From Myxococcales bacterium (lineage in GTDB: Bacteria > Myxococcota > Polyangia > HGW-17 > SLPX01): a stretch of DNA of 16,131 nucleotides. The notes beneath the pieces were generated by a model. The model was not told the DNA's origin. It did not search any database and saw only the letters and a program-made list of their open reading frames with translations. The DNA is taken from assembly GCA_007131745.1 (NCBI GenBank), contig SLPX01000153.1:1-16131 (forward strand). The letters run 5' to 3'. The position numbers and the translations under genes are program-made. Positions 7,672 through 14,874 of the stretch are shown here, piece by piece; position 1 is the first letter of the stretch; each line of letters starts with the position of its first letter.

Positions 7672-8465
7672 TTTTTACGCTTCTCTTCTTCGAGCCGCAT
7701 TGAAGGCCGGACCCCTTCCACGTGGAAGTGGTCCCTGTGTGCGGGTCCGTTGTCGGGGGTCAAGATTCGCCTGAATCCGTTATGCTGCGTCAGAGCGCAG
7801 TAGAACGCGCGCCACACCTTGCCTCTTTTCGTTTTGTTGCGGCAACCGCAACCCCAACGCCCTTTTTCGTAGTGTTGCACCACAGATGCATATCCAAAAG
7901 CCCCGTCGATTGCAGTTATGTCAAGGGCCATTCCGGAAGCATGCCGGCTCAGGTTGCGTGTTCCTCTTTTGTATGAGTAACGCCAGCTCGAGGAATAATA
8001 CACCGATGCCACACCGGCCAGACGAATCCGCTTGCCTCTTTCCACCAGGGCTTCCGCGAATCTGCAGTCCAAAATGAACCGTCGCTTGTTGGACCAGTGC
8101 CTTATGTAGTTGACTCCACCCAAGCGTTTCGAAAGGATCTCGATCGGGGTTCGCACTCCCTTTACCCCTCCAAGCAAACTGTACTTCACCCCGGCCTTGT
8201 CGAGCCGCCTGAGACATGCTCTGTCATAGCCCCGCAGCGGCTTGCTGATTCTGCGAACATTCTTGTCGTAAGCACTCGGTTTTTTTTTCCCAGCGTAATC
8301 ATACCGTTTGCGTCTTTGCGCGATCTTCATACGAGGTCCGCCGGGAGTTGCCACCCGCGGTGAAAGAAAGAAAGAGCAGAAAATCAAAGTCGCAGGAAGA
8401 ATCCTCGTTGTTTTGCGGGTTATCTGAGCACAGAAAAAAAGTCGGGTCACATCAAAGATAAACAT
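7668..8465 (-). CDS. Extensin-like / M15-like putative zinc peptidase, exported
   Basis: 265 aa. The core matches the extensin-like C-terminal family, which resembles M15 D,D-carboxypeptidases. Visible hallmarks are LDCRFAEAL at 132-140, H175-A-S-G-M-A-L-D182 and HRDHFHVEG at 243-251. By analogy H175, D182 and H248 would bind zinc, so peptidoglycan peptide cleavage is plausible. A basic stretch then a hydrophobic stretch (about 16-39) looks like a signal peptide ending near RVAT, giving a periplasmic product. The ATG at 8465 overlaps the end of the deformylase gene by 19 bp. A GTG at codon 6 (8450) lies directly against that gene's stop and is an alternative start. The stop overlaps thiI's ATG. 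The protein is very basic and ends in a charged tail. Substrate is unknown. Confidence 0.8.
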   Translation of the reverse strand: MFIFDVTRLFFCAQITRKTTRILPATLIFCSFFLSPRVATPGGPRMKIAQRRKRYDYAGKKKPSAYDKNVRRISKPLRGYDRACLRRLDKAGVKYSLLGGVKGVRTPIEILSKRLGGVNYIRHWSNKRRFILDCRFAEALVERGKRIRLAGVASVYYSSSWRYSYKRGTRNLSRHASGMALDITAIDGAFGYASVVQHYEKGRWGCGCRNKTKRGKVWRAFYCALTQHNGFRRILTPDNGPAHRDHFHVEGVRPSMRLEEEKRKK

Positions 8466-9199
8466 AACAAACTTTCGGAAACACTTTCTGTTTTTAAAGC
8501 CTCTTTTCTTTTCAAAGCTTCTTGTCTGAGTTGTTGTTCTTGCTCTCTTCTTCTTCGCATCTCTTCGATCGGAAGAAGTTCCCCCACCAGCCGATCCAGA
8601 TAGAGTACACCTTCCAGGTGATCGATTTCATGCTGGAATATCCGCGCCTCCCATCCTTTGGAAACCATGGATTTCTTTTTTCCGTGGAGATCCCGATATG
8701 CCACTTCCACGGTTTCCGCCCGCCTGACGAGACCACCATATCCTTCGATGCTGAGGCACGCTTCGTATCCATCCACGGTTTCTTTCGACCGTTCGGTGAT
8801 TTCAGGGTCCAAGCAAACGAGCACCGGCTTTTCTCCGGTCTGGAGCTGAACATGGATCATCCGCCGCGAGACATTTACCTGGGGCGCTGCAAGGCCGACA
8901 CCACCTGAGTCCGACAGGGTTTCGCGCATCGCATGTTCTAATCTAAAACGAGCATTTGAAGGAAGATCCATCGCGGGCGAAGCTTTTTTGCGCAGCACAG
9001 ATCGGGGTTCGGGCGATTTCGGATCCCATCCGACAATCTCCAGGGGAGGATCGGTTTCAAATATGATTTTTCTTTCGGTCGGAGTGAGCGCTCCCTTTTC
9101 GGGGGTTCGGCCGTTTCGCGCTTTGCGGTAGCATCCGGCGAAAAACCCACCCAGGCCCCCGCCGCAAAGCATCAGCCATTGTCTGCGTCCAAGCTCCAT
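8447..9199 (-). CDS. def: Peptide deformylase homologue with apparent Tat/lipoprotein signal
   Basis: 250 aa, against about 170 for a typical deformylase. All three family motifs are present: GVGLAAPQ at 100-107, EACLS at 146-150 (usually EGCLS; metal ligand C148) and QHEIDH at 189-194 (ligands H190 and H194, catalytic E191). Deformylase normally removes formyl from nascent Met in the cytoplasm. Here the N-terminus has R5-R6-Q-W-L-M-L, a Gly-rich hydrophobic run and F-A-G-C23, resembling a twin-arginine lipoprotein signal. No ATG lies between codons 10 and 77, and the only other start-like codon seen (GTG at 68) would remove part of the fold, so the long form is likely real. A charged tail of about 40 residues follows the catalytic domain. 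It is the first gene of the def - extensin-like - thiI overlap unit. It may be an export-targeted paralogue rather than the housekeeping enzyme. Confidence 0.88.
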   Translation of the reverse strand: MELGRRQWLMLCGGGLGGFFAGCYRKARNGRTPEKGALTPTERKIIFETDPPLEIVGWDPKSPEPRSVLRKKASPAMDLPSNARFRLEHAMRETLSDSGGVGLAAPQVNVSRRMIHVQLQTGEKPVLVCLDPEITERSKETVDGYEACLSIEGYGGLVRRAETVEVAYRDLHGKKKSMVSKGWEARIFQHEIDHLEGVLYLDRLVGELLPIEEMRRRREQEQQLRQEALKRKEALKTESVSESLLCLSLM

Positions 9200-9283
9200 T
9201 CCAAGTCTTCTTTCTTCAAATCCTTAAACCATTTATTTTACGGTTAAACCCAAAAAGGGTGAGCGTCAAGCAGCGAGCATAAT

Positions 9284-9311
9284 GCATGACCACTTCAGCA
9301 GAGTGTCATGC
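9284..9311 (-). terminator. Stem-loop spanning the cysNC stop codon
   Basis: GCATGA-(C)-CACT pairs with AGTG-TCATGC around a 7-nt loop, giving 10 bp with one bulged base. It covers the TGA at 9306-9308 and the adjoining bases. No T-tract follows in the cysNC direction, so it is not a classic intrinsic terminator; it could pause polymerase or protect the 3' end of the message. Confidence 0.4.
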
Positions 9312-11216
9312 CAGGTTGGATCTTTTCAAAAGCTGGATGATTTGTTCGGCGCTTTGCGCCGGGTCGGTGGAATCGGTCCAAATTCTGAGATCAGGATTTT
9401 CGGGCACTTCGTACGGCGCGCTGATTCCGCTGAAGTGAGGGATTTCGCCCTTTTCAGCCTTTTCGTACAACCCCGGGCTTCGTTTTTTGCATGTTTCGAT
9501 ATCCGCGGCGAGGTGGATTTCAAAGAACCGCTCCGCGCCGATCAGCTTCCTGGCTGCCAAGCGGTCTTTTTCATAAGGAGACAGGAACGCGCAGATCGCC
9601 ACGATGCCCGCGTCGTTCATGAGCTTGGCCGCTTCCGCGGCTCTCCTGATATTTTCCGACCTGTCGTCCGCTGTAAAATCCAGGTCCCGCGAGAGACCCA
9701 GGCGGGTGTTTTCACCGTCCAGAACGAAAGCGTTTAACCCTTTATCGAACAGCATTCTTTCCAGTTCGTACGCTACCGTGGTTTTCCCCGCGGCCGGCAA
9801 GCCGGTGAGCCACACTGTGCAGGGCTGGTGCCCCAATGCAGCATGTCTTTCTTCGGGCGTTATCCGGCTTTTGTGCCTGGAGAGATGAATTTCTTCATCA
9901 TGAATTTTCCATTTCGATCCGGTGTGAAGCTGTGCGTCCGGGATGCGATCCAGGATCATGCCCGCGCCCACGGTGTTGTCGCTGATGCGATCGATGATAA
10001 TGAAAGCACCGGTTGACCTGTTCTTGGAATAGGGGTCAAAGCAAAGAGGGCGGTTTGCAGTTACGGTGACTCTTCCGATTTCGTTCATCCTTAGGGTTTC
10101 AGAAGGAACGCGGCTCGCGGTCTCCACGTCGATCTTGTAGCGCAGCTCCGTAACCGCAGCGGGGGCCGTCCTGGTTGTGTGCTTTATGATGTAGCCCTTG
10201 TTTAATTTCATCTCATCCGCGGACATCCACACCACCATAGCCTCTAACCTGTTCGACACCCGGGGCCGGTTGTTCGGATGAACCACCATGTCGCCCCGGC
10301 TCACATCCAGATCGTCGGCCAGGGTCATGGTCACGGCCAGTGGAGGAAAAGCTTCTTTCAGAGCGCGGTTGACTCCGATGATTTCGGTGATGCGGCTCTT
10401 TGTGCCCGCGGGCAATATCGCAACTTCGTCTCCAGGCCGCATCGTTCCCGAAACAAGGGTGCCCGAGTAACCCCTGAATTCAGGATCCCCGCGCGACACG
10501 TATTGCACCGGAAACCTCATGTCGATGAAATTCCGATCGCCGGCTATGTGAACTTCTTCGAGGTGGCTCAAGAGGGTCGGACCCTGGTACCAGCCCGTGT
10601 TTGCGCTTCTTTCGGTTACGTTGTCTCCATTTAACGCGCTTACCGGAATGAAGGTCACGTCCCGCACTTCAAGTTTTGCCGCGAATTCGGTGAAGTCGGC
10701 GCAGATTTTTCTGAAGACTTTTTCCGAGTAATCCACCAGATCCATCTTGTTTACAGCGACCGCCATGTGAGGAATGCCCAGCAGGGATGAGATGAACGCG
10801 TGCCGTTTCGATTGGGTGAGTACGCCCTGGGATGCATCCACCAGGATTACCGCCAACCCTGCGGTTGACGCTCCGGTGGCCATGTTCCTCGTATACTGTT
10901 CGTGCCCCGGGGTGTCGGCTATGATGAATTTTCTTTTCGGGGTTGAAAAGTAACGATACGCCACGTCGATGGTGATGCCTTGTTCTCTTTCGGCCTTCAG
11001 GCCGTCGGTTACGAGCGACAGGTCCAGCTCCTGCAACGAAGAACCTTTTTTTCCGGAAGCCTGCTTTACCGCGGCGAGCTGATCTTCGTAGATTCCCTTC
11101 GAATCCAGGAGGAGGCGGCCTATGAGAGTGGATTTGCCGTCATCCACGCTGCCCGCGGTCACGAAGCGAAGGAGTTCCTTGTTTTCGTTTTCCTTCAAGA
11201 GTTCAGAGACGTTCAT
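9306..11216 (-). CDS. cysNC: Bifunctional sulfate adenylyltransferase large subunit / APS kinase (CysN-CysC fusion)
   Basis: 636 aa from ATG 11216 (MNVSELL), with GGA about 7 nt upstream; the frame is open further upstream but that part overlaps cysD. The N-terminal part is an EF-Tu-like GTPase: GSVDDGKS at 22-29, DTPGH at 101-105 and NKMD at 156-159. With CysD it couples GTP hydrolysis to formation of APS from sulfate and ATP. Beta-barrel domains follow to about 440. The C-terminal APS kinase domain has P-loop GLPAAGKT at 472-479, DGENTRLGL and a conserved LSPYEKDR, and would phosphorylate APS to PAPS. In this domain the usual R-D-P-K-G-L-Y is shortened to R-S-P-G-L-Y, unlike the separate CysC. 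It lies 34 bp downstream of cysD and ends the operon. Confidence 0.96.
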   Translation of the reverse strand: MNVSELLKENENKELLRFVTAGSVDDGKSTLIGRLLLDSKGIYEDQLAAVKQASGKKGSSLQELDLSLVTDGLKAEREQGITIDVAYRYFSTPKRKFIIADTPGHEQYTRNMATGASTAGLAVILVDASQGVLTQSKRHAFISSLLGIPHMAVAVNKMDLVDYSEKVFRKICADFTEFAAKLEVRDVTFIPVSALNGDNVTERSANTGWYQGPTLLSHLEEVHIAGDRNFIDMRFPVQYVSRGDPEFRGYSGTLVSGTMRPGDEVAILPAGTKSRITEIIGVNRALKEAFPPLAVTMTLADDLDVSRGDMVVHPNNRPRVSNRLEAMVVWMSADEMKLNKGYIIKHTTRTAPAAVTELRYKIDVETASRVPSETLRMNEIGRVTVTANRPLCFDPYSKNRSTGAFIIIDRISDNTVGAGMILDRIPDAQLHTGSKWKIHDEEIHLSRHKSRITPEERHAALGHQPCTVWLTGLPAAGKTTVAYELERMLFDKGLNAFVLDGENTRLGLSRDLDFTADDRSENIRRAAEAAKLMNDAGIVAICAFLSPYEKDRLAARKLIGAERFFEIHLAADIETCKKRSPGLYEKAEKGEIPHFSGISAPYEVPENPDLRIWTDSTDPAQSAEQIIQLLKRSNLA

Positions 11217-11250
11217 ATTGATTTCCGTTCGATAGAAGGAGTATCCGCAC

Positions 11251-12156
11251 TCAGAAATATCCTTCCCGCTTTTTTTCTTCCATGGACCCGTCCCGGTCCT
11301 GGTCAACGGCCCGATTTTCACGCTCGGATTTCCGGGCCACCATGACCTCTTCAATGATTTCGGGAAGAGTCGTTGCTTTCGAAAGAACCGCTCCCGTGCA
11401 TAACCTGCAGCCCAGGGTGCGGAATCTGCACATCACTTTTTCCACTTTTTCTCTGGGCCGCGGGGATATGATGCCGCCGTTTAAGAGGAGCATTCCGTCC
11501 CTGTGCACCACCTCGTGTTCTTTCGCGAAGTAAAGGGGAACCATCGGTATGTTCTCCCTGTAAATGTAATTCCAGATGTCCAACTCGGTCCAGTTTGAAA
11601 GGGGAAAGATTCGGAAGGATTCGCCCGGCTTGCGCCTGGTATTATATAGATCCCACAATTCCGGACGCTGGCCCTTGGGGTCCCATTCCATGAACTCGTT
11701 CCGAAATGAAAAGATGCGCTCTTTAGCGCGCGAACGTTCTTCATCCCGCCTAGCGCCTCCGATCGCCGCGTCGTGCTTTCCTTCCCTGAGGGCCTTGATC
11801 AACCCCTGCGTCTTCAAAAGATCCGAACAAAGAGAGCAGGTCCAGTTTTCGACCGGGCCTATCTCATCCAATGCTTCCCGGTTTATATAGACGACCAGGT
11901 CCGCTCCGATTTCTTTTACGTAACTGTCCCTGAACCTGTACATTTCCTCGAACTTGAACGTGGTGTCCACGTGAAGCAGGGGCATGGGAATCCTGGATGG
12001 GTAAAATGCTTTTTGCGCCAAACGCAAAAGCACGGAAGAATCCTTGCCCACCGAATACAGGATAACCGGGTTTTCGAATTCAGCCGCGGTTTCACGAAAA
12101 ATGTGAACAGCCTCGGCCTCGAGCTGTTCCAGGTGTTTGATGTTGCGAAGAGTCAC
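11251..12156 (-). CDS. cysD: Sulfate adenylyltransferase subunit 2 (ATP sulfurylase small subunit)
   Basis: 301 aa, the usual family length, ending in the typical E-G-Y-F. This PP-loop ATP pyrophosphatase carries the adenylyl transfer from ATP to sulfate and acts as a complex with CysN in the cytoplasm. The PP-loop SVGKDSSV is at 35-42, followed by HVDTTFKF and the [15 protein letters not shown] motif. The start is GTG at 12156, overlapping the TGA of cysC (GTGA). Alignment of the opening residues with CysD of enterobacteria supports this start. Translation is thus coupled to cysC and a 34-bp gap precedes cysNC. Use of the CysDN type rather than a Sat-type sulfurylase points to assimilation or PAPS supply, not sulfate respiration. 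Confidence 0.96.
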   Translation of the reverse strand: MTLRNIKHLEQLEAEAVHIFRETAAEFENPVILYSVGKDSSVLLRLAQKAFYPSRIPMPLLHVDTTFKFEEMYRFRDSYVKEIGADLVVYINREALDEIGPVENWTCSLCSDLLKTQGLIKALREGKHDAAIGGARRDEERSRAKERIFSFRNEFMEWDPKGQRPELWDLYNTRRKPGESFRIFPLSNWTELDIWNYIYRENIPMVPLYFAKEHEVVHRDGMLLLNGGIISPRPREKVEKVMCRFRTLGCRLCTGAVLSKATTLPEIIEEVMVARKSERENRAVDQDRDGSMEEKKREGYF

Positions 12157-12791
12157 GATTTTAAAAAACCTCTATTTCCCAGCAGCAAAACCAGCGAATC
12201 CACCGCCGATTCCACGCTCGTTTCTTGCGTTTGGATGCAGAGATCAGGGTTTTCGGGTTGTTCATAGGGAGCATCCACCCCGGTAAACTGCGCTATCTCT
12301 CCCAGCCGCGCCTTTTGATAAAGCCCCTTGGGATCCCGTTTTTCACACGTTTCGAGCGGAGCGTCTACATGCACCTCCAGGAATCGATCCCGGCCCACGG
12401 TTTGGGCCGCGTTCAAACGATCCTCCCGGTACGGGGATATAAAAGCCACAAGCGTTATGACTCCGCAATCGGAAAACAACGCGGCTACCTCACCGACGCG
12501 GCGGATGTTTTCTTTCCGGCTCTCGGGATCAAAACCCAGATCCCCGTTCAGTCCGTGACGCACGTTGTCACCATCAAGCACGAAAGCCAAATGTCCTTTT
12601 TCAAGAAGCTTGAGTTCCAGGGCGCAAGCTATGGTGGACTTGCCCGAACCGCTCAACCCGGTAAACCATACCGTGCAGCCTCTCTGGCCCAGGATTTTTT
12701 CCCTCTGCCCCGGGGTCGCGCCTCCAAGATGGCGCACCACATTGGTGCTTGTGAGAGTGCCTGGTTTTTCAGATGATGGATCCCCTGCCAT
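12153..12791 (-). CDS. cysC: Adenylylsulfate (APS) kinase, stand-alone
   Basis: 212 aa. It phosphorylates APS at the 3' position to give PAPS, the sulfate donor for reduction and for sulfotransferases. Family motifs are all canonical: P-loop GLSGSGKS at 45-52, [24 protein letters not shown] with the Ser that can carry phosphate, and [11 protein letters not shown] leader of about 25 residues precedes the domain. The ATG has AAGGA upstream. It begins 18 bp after the flavodoxin-like gene and overlaps cysD by 4 bp. With the APS kinase domain of CysNC, this locus has two APS kinases; the stand-alone copy keeps the better consensus. Confidence 0.96.
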   Translation of the reverse strand: MAGDPSSEKPGTLTSTNVVRHLGGATPGQREKILGQRGCTVWFTGLSGSGKSTIACALELKLLEKGHLAFVLDGDNVRHGLNGDLGFDPESRKENIRRVGEVAALFSDCGVITLVAFISPYREDRLNAAQTVGRDRFLEVHVDAPLETCEKRDPKGLYQKARLGEIAQFTGVDAPYEQPENPDLCIQTQETSVESAVDSLVLLLGNRGFLKS

Positions 12792-12809
12792 TTTCGTTTG
12801 TTCCTTGAA

Positions 12810-13346
12810 TCAGTCTTTTGAATCCTCTGATACCTCTGAGTCCTTTAAATCCTTTGAATCACTTGAATCACTCGAATCAAATTTCCGCGTGAATTTTTTC
12901 ACCCTGTCTTCTTTCAGGTCTGAAACCGATTCCTTGATTTTGGCGATTCTCTTCACGATGAACCGCTGAAAAAAGTTCATTTCTTCAAAAAGAAATTCCC
13001 CACCCAGAGTTTTATTGCTCCTGGAGTGTGCCCTCAGTTCTTCGCTGAACGCGTTTTCAAACTGTTTGCGATACGCGGGCTTGTTCATGCCGCACAAAAA
13101 AAGCCCCAGTTCCTTTTGAAGAAGTTCGGCCTGTCTGCGGTTGCAGAATTTTTTAATGCCGGATTGAACCCGGCCCGCATGGATGGAACCTCCAACGATC
13201 ACCCTTTCGAATTCCCCGAGGTCGGGTTCACTGTCGGTTTTCAGGTTGAAAAGCGAAACACCTTCTCCCCCGAGTTCATCCTTGATCATGCGAGCCGCCT
13301 TTTCGGTGGTTCCGTGTGTGGTGGCGTAGATGATGGCTGTTTTCAT
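12810..13346 (-). CDS. Flavodoxin-domain protein, HemG-like, with Asp/Ser repeat tail
   Basis: 178 aa from ATG 13346 (MKTAIIYATTHGTTEKAA); the frame extends upstream but only this start fits the fold. Residues 7-18 form the FMN phosphate-binding loop, and V-G-G-S-I-H-A-G-R-V-x-S-G near 50-63 matches the flavin-contacting region of HemG-type flavodoxins. A conserved KxKxF-like stretch follows E-x-M-N-F-F-Q-R-F-I. Members include menaquinone-linked protoporphyrinogen oxidase, but many relatives are uncharacterised, so the substrate is open. The last 22 residues are a low-complexity D-S-S/D-S-K tail encoded by a 9-bp repeat. The gene starts 7 bp after the RayT-like gene and ends 18 bp before cysC. 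An electron-carrier role linked to sulfate reduction is conceivable but unproven. Confidence 0.85.
   Translation of the reverse strand: MKTAIIYATTHGTTEKAARMIKDELGGEGVSLFNLKTDSEPDLGEFERVIVGGSIHAGRVQSGIKKFCNRRQAELLQKELGLFLCGMNKPAYRKQFENAFSEELRAHSRSNKTLGGEFLFEEMNFFQRFIVKRIAKIKESVSDLKEDRVKKFTRKFDSSDSSDSKDLKDSEVSEDSKD
12813..12878. repeat. Degenerate 9-bp tandem repeat encoding the flavodoxin C-terminus
   Basis: About seven 9-bp units of TCCTTTGAA/TCACTTGAA type (plus strand) run in frame up to the stop codon. They encode D-S-S, D-S-S, D-S-K, D-L-K, D-S-E, V-S-E, D-S-K, D. The period keeps frame, so copy number could vary without breaking the gene. Confidence 0.85.
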
Positions 13347-13353
13347 GTAACAC

Positions 13354-14145
13354 TCATTTCTTTTCAGGGATGGTTGTTTTATCGATATCGCCGGCCTTGC
13401 GCCATTTTGCCGCAAGAAGCGCGGTTTCAGGCGGCGAAACCTCCCACCGGCCCAGCTTTGCCCGCAGCCGGAAAAAATCCGCTATCCATTTCGGATCTTC
13501 TTTTCGCTCTTCTCGCTCTTTTCGCTGAGTTCCCGGTTTCACCCCTTCCACGGTTTCCGGTTCAAAGAAAAAAACCGCGGAAGAAAACGGGTCCACCCAG
13601 CCGGGTGGAAAAACCTTCTTGCCCCTTTTGTGACGCATAACGTCTTTCAAGACACACTCGATTCCGCTTCGAACTTCGGAAGACGTCTTCAAAACCCGGG
13701 AGCGATAACGATCCGCAAAGATCTTTCCCTTCCGCCCGATTTCCCTGTTTATGGCCTTGGCTATCCTGATGGAGAGCCCCTGCATGGACCGGCTCAGCAA
13801 CCTGTTGTCCCTCCCTTCCACCAGGAGATGCAAGTGGTCGTTTTGCACCGAGTAGTGAACGATACGAAACGGAAACTGTTCCTGAATCCGGATGAAGGAT
13901 TCCAGGATTTGCGAAAAACAACGCTTGGAGCGGAGATCGCACAGCCCCTGCTTGATTTGCCAGGTGATCAACGCTGGATAACGAGGATCTAGTGGTTCTC
14001 TCTTGAGATGAGACGAGCCGGCTTTTTCGCCCTTGGGTTTTCTTCCAGCGCCTTCCCTTCTGCCACCCCGTTGCTTCTGTTTTTTCCCCTTTTCTTGGGG
14101 TGCTTTTCCTGTTTGTCCGGGTTTCATCCGTTTGATTTTGCACAT
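13354..14145 (-). CDS. RayT-like HuH (Y1 transposase-family) protein with Cys at the catalytic Tyr position
   Basis: 263 aa. A Lys/Arg/Gly-rich N-terminus (to about 45, with GGRREGAGRKP) precedes a REP-associated tyrosine transposase-like domain. It has the HuH metal motif H104-L-H106 inside YSVQNDHLHLL, then IFADRYRSRVL at 142-152. The helix that normally bears the nucleophile (pattern YVL-N---H in relatives I recall) reads E-C164-V-L-K-D-V-M-R-H. The Tyr is replaced by Cys, encoded by TGT, one transition from TAT, so strand-transfer chemistry is probably lost. The C-terminal 80 residues, with GWVDPFSSA, resemble the same deltaproteobacterial subfamily. The start may be ATG 14145 or 14127; neither has a strong ribosome site. 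No terminal repeats were seen, and the protein looks like a domesticated single-copy gene (inference). It leads the flavodoxin-cysC-cysD-cysNC run. Confidence 0.82.
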   Translation of the reverse strand: MCKIKRMKPGQTGKAPQEKGKKQKQRGGRREGAGRKPKGEKAGSSHLKREPLDPRYPALITWQIKQGLCDLRSKRCFSQILESFIRIQEQFPFRIVHYSVQNDHLHLLVEGRDNRLLSRSMQGLSIRIAKAINREIGRKGKIFADRYRSRVLKTSSEVRSGIECVLKDVMRHKRGKKVFPPGWVDPFSSAVFFFEPETVEGVKPGTQRKEREERKEDPKWIADFFRLRAKLGRWEVSPPETALLAAKWRKAGDIDKTTIPEKK

Positions 14146-14311
14146 ATCATATCGAAGTCAAGCAAAAACAAATCCCCAAAATCCACGGGCTGAAAAAGAG
14201 TGGTCAAACAACGTTTTGCTTTTTCCCCTGTTTCTTTGAGTCCGAAGATCTGCCCTGGCTGTTTTGGAGTTGGGGTTAAAATAGCCACATGCAAAATCAT
14301 CGCCTCGGTCC

Positions 14312-14719
14312 GTGTTAAAGCCGCCGAAGGTGTATTTTTTCGATAACGCGGACGTTTTGGGGGACGAAGGCGCTCGGTTTGAGAACCTGGTGGCTGCATC
14401 ACTGTTAAAAAAAATACATTTCCTTGAAGACCGCGACGGCTATCGTTATGAACTGCGTTACATTCGAGACAAGGAAGGCCGCGAGGTGGATTTCGCGGTA
14501 ATCCGGGACGGCCGACTGGAAGAATTGATCGAAACAAAATACGCAGACGAAAACGTTTCCGGTCATCTGACCTATTATGCCGAGCGTCTCAAACCGGAGC
14601 GGGCGACACAGATCGTGGCGAAATTGAAAAGGTCTTATGACAAGGGGAAGATTAAAGTAACAGATCCGATCACTTATTTCGGAAAACCTGCGGGAGCAAA
14701 ACCCTGCGGAAAACGCTGA
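14312..14719 (+). pseudogene. C-terminal remnant of a DUF4143-type ATPase
   Basis: The 135-codon frame starts at GTG 14312 and has a stop three-base-aligned upstream at 14282. It matches only the C-terminal DUF4143 region of the AAA ATPases often annotated 'ATP-binding protein': KPPKVYFFDNA near the start, FENLVAASLL, YIRDKEGREVDFAVI and L-I-E-T-K-Y. Full-length relatives are about 400 aa with Walker A and B motifs; nothing of that part remains in any frame upstream. The DUF4143 part resembles a nuclease fold and the end of the gene is intact. I read it as a decayed accessory gene, though a translated fragment cannot be excluded. Confidence 0.75.
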
Positions 14720-14797
14720 TATTGCGGCCGGGGGAACAGGTGATGGCGGCGTGGGATGGAATTCGGCCCCTTGTTGCCGGACGGACACCGATTCTCG

Positions 14798-14826
14798 TTG
14801 TAGACGCGGTTTAATCGGCATAAAAT
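14798..14826 (+). promoter_or_regulatory. Putative sigma-70 promoter of the DUF4215 lipoprotein gene
   Basis: TTGTAG (14798-14803) and TAAAAT (14821-14826) are separated by exactly 17 bp. Transcription would start near 14833. The leader then carries AAGGAG at 14861-14866, 8 nt before the ATG at 14875. The 155-bp gap after the upstream remnant shows no other feature. Confidence 0.55.
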
Positions 14827-14874
14827 GGGGATTGTACAAGGACTCCAAATGGTCCGGCAAAAGGAGATACGGCC

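Noticed and set aside
7668..9305. TPP riboswitch or thiamine operon around thiI
   Set aside because: No thi-box sequence or thiamine biosynthesis gene is visible; thiI is translationally coupled to an unrelated gene.
9306..11354. Longer 682-codon start for CysNC
   Set aside because: The extra 46 residues lie over the cysD 3' end and are not CysN-like; MNVSELL at 11216 has the expected N-terminus.
9306..12791. Dissimilatory sulfate reduction locus
   Set aside because: The sulfurylase is the CysDN type with APS kinases; no sat, aprAB or dsr genes are present.
12810..13415. Longer 201-codon start for the flavodoxin-like protein
   Set aside because: The extra 23 residues overlap the end of the RayT-like gene and precede the conserved beta-strand start MKTAIIYA; the ATG at 13346 fits the fold.
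14124..14537. 137-codon minus-strand frame over the RayT upstream region and DUF4143 remnant
   Set aside because: Its 5' part is antisense to a clear DUF4143 match. The stretch nearer 14146-14280 looks somewhat protein-like but has no family match or ribosome site.
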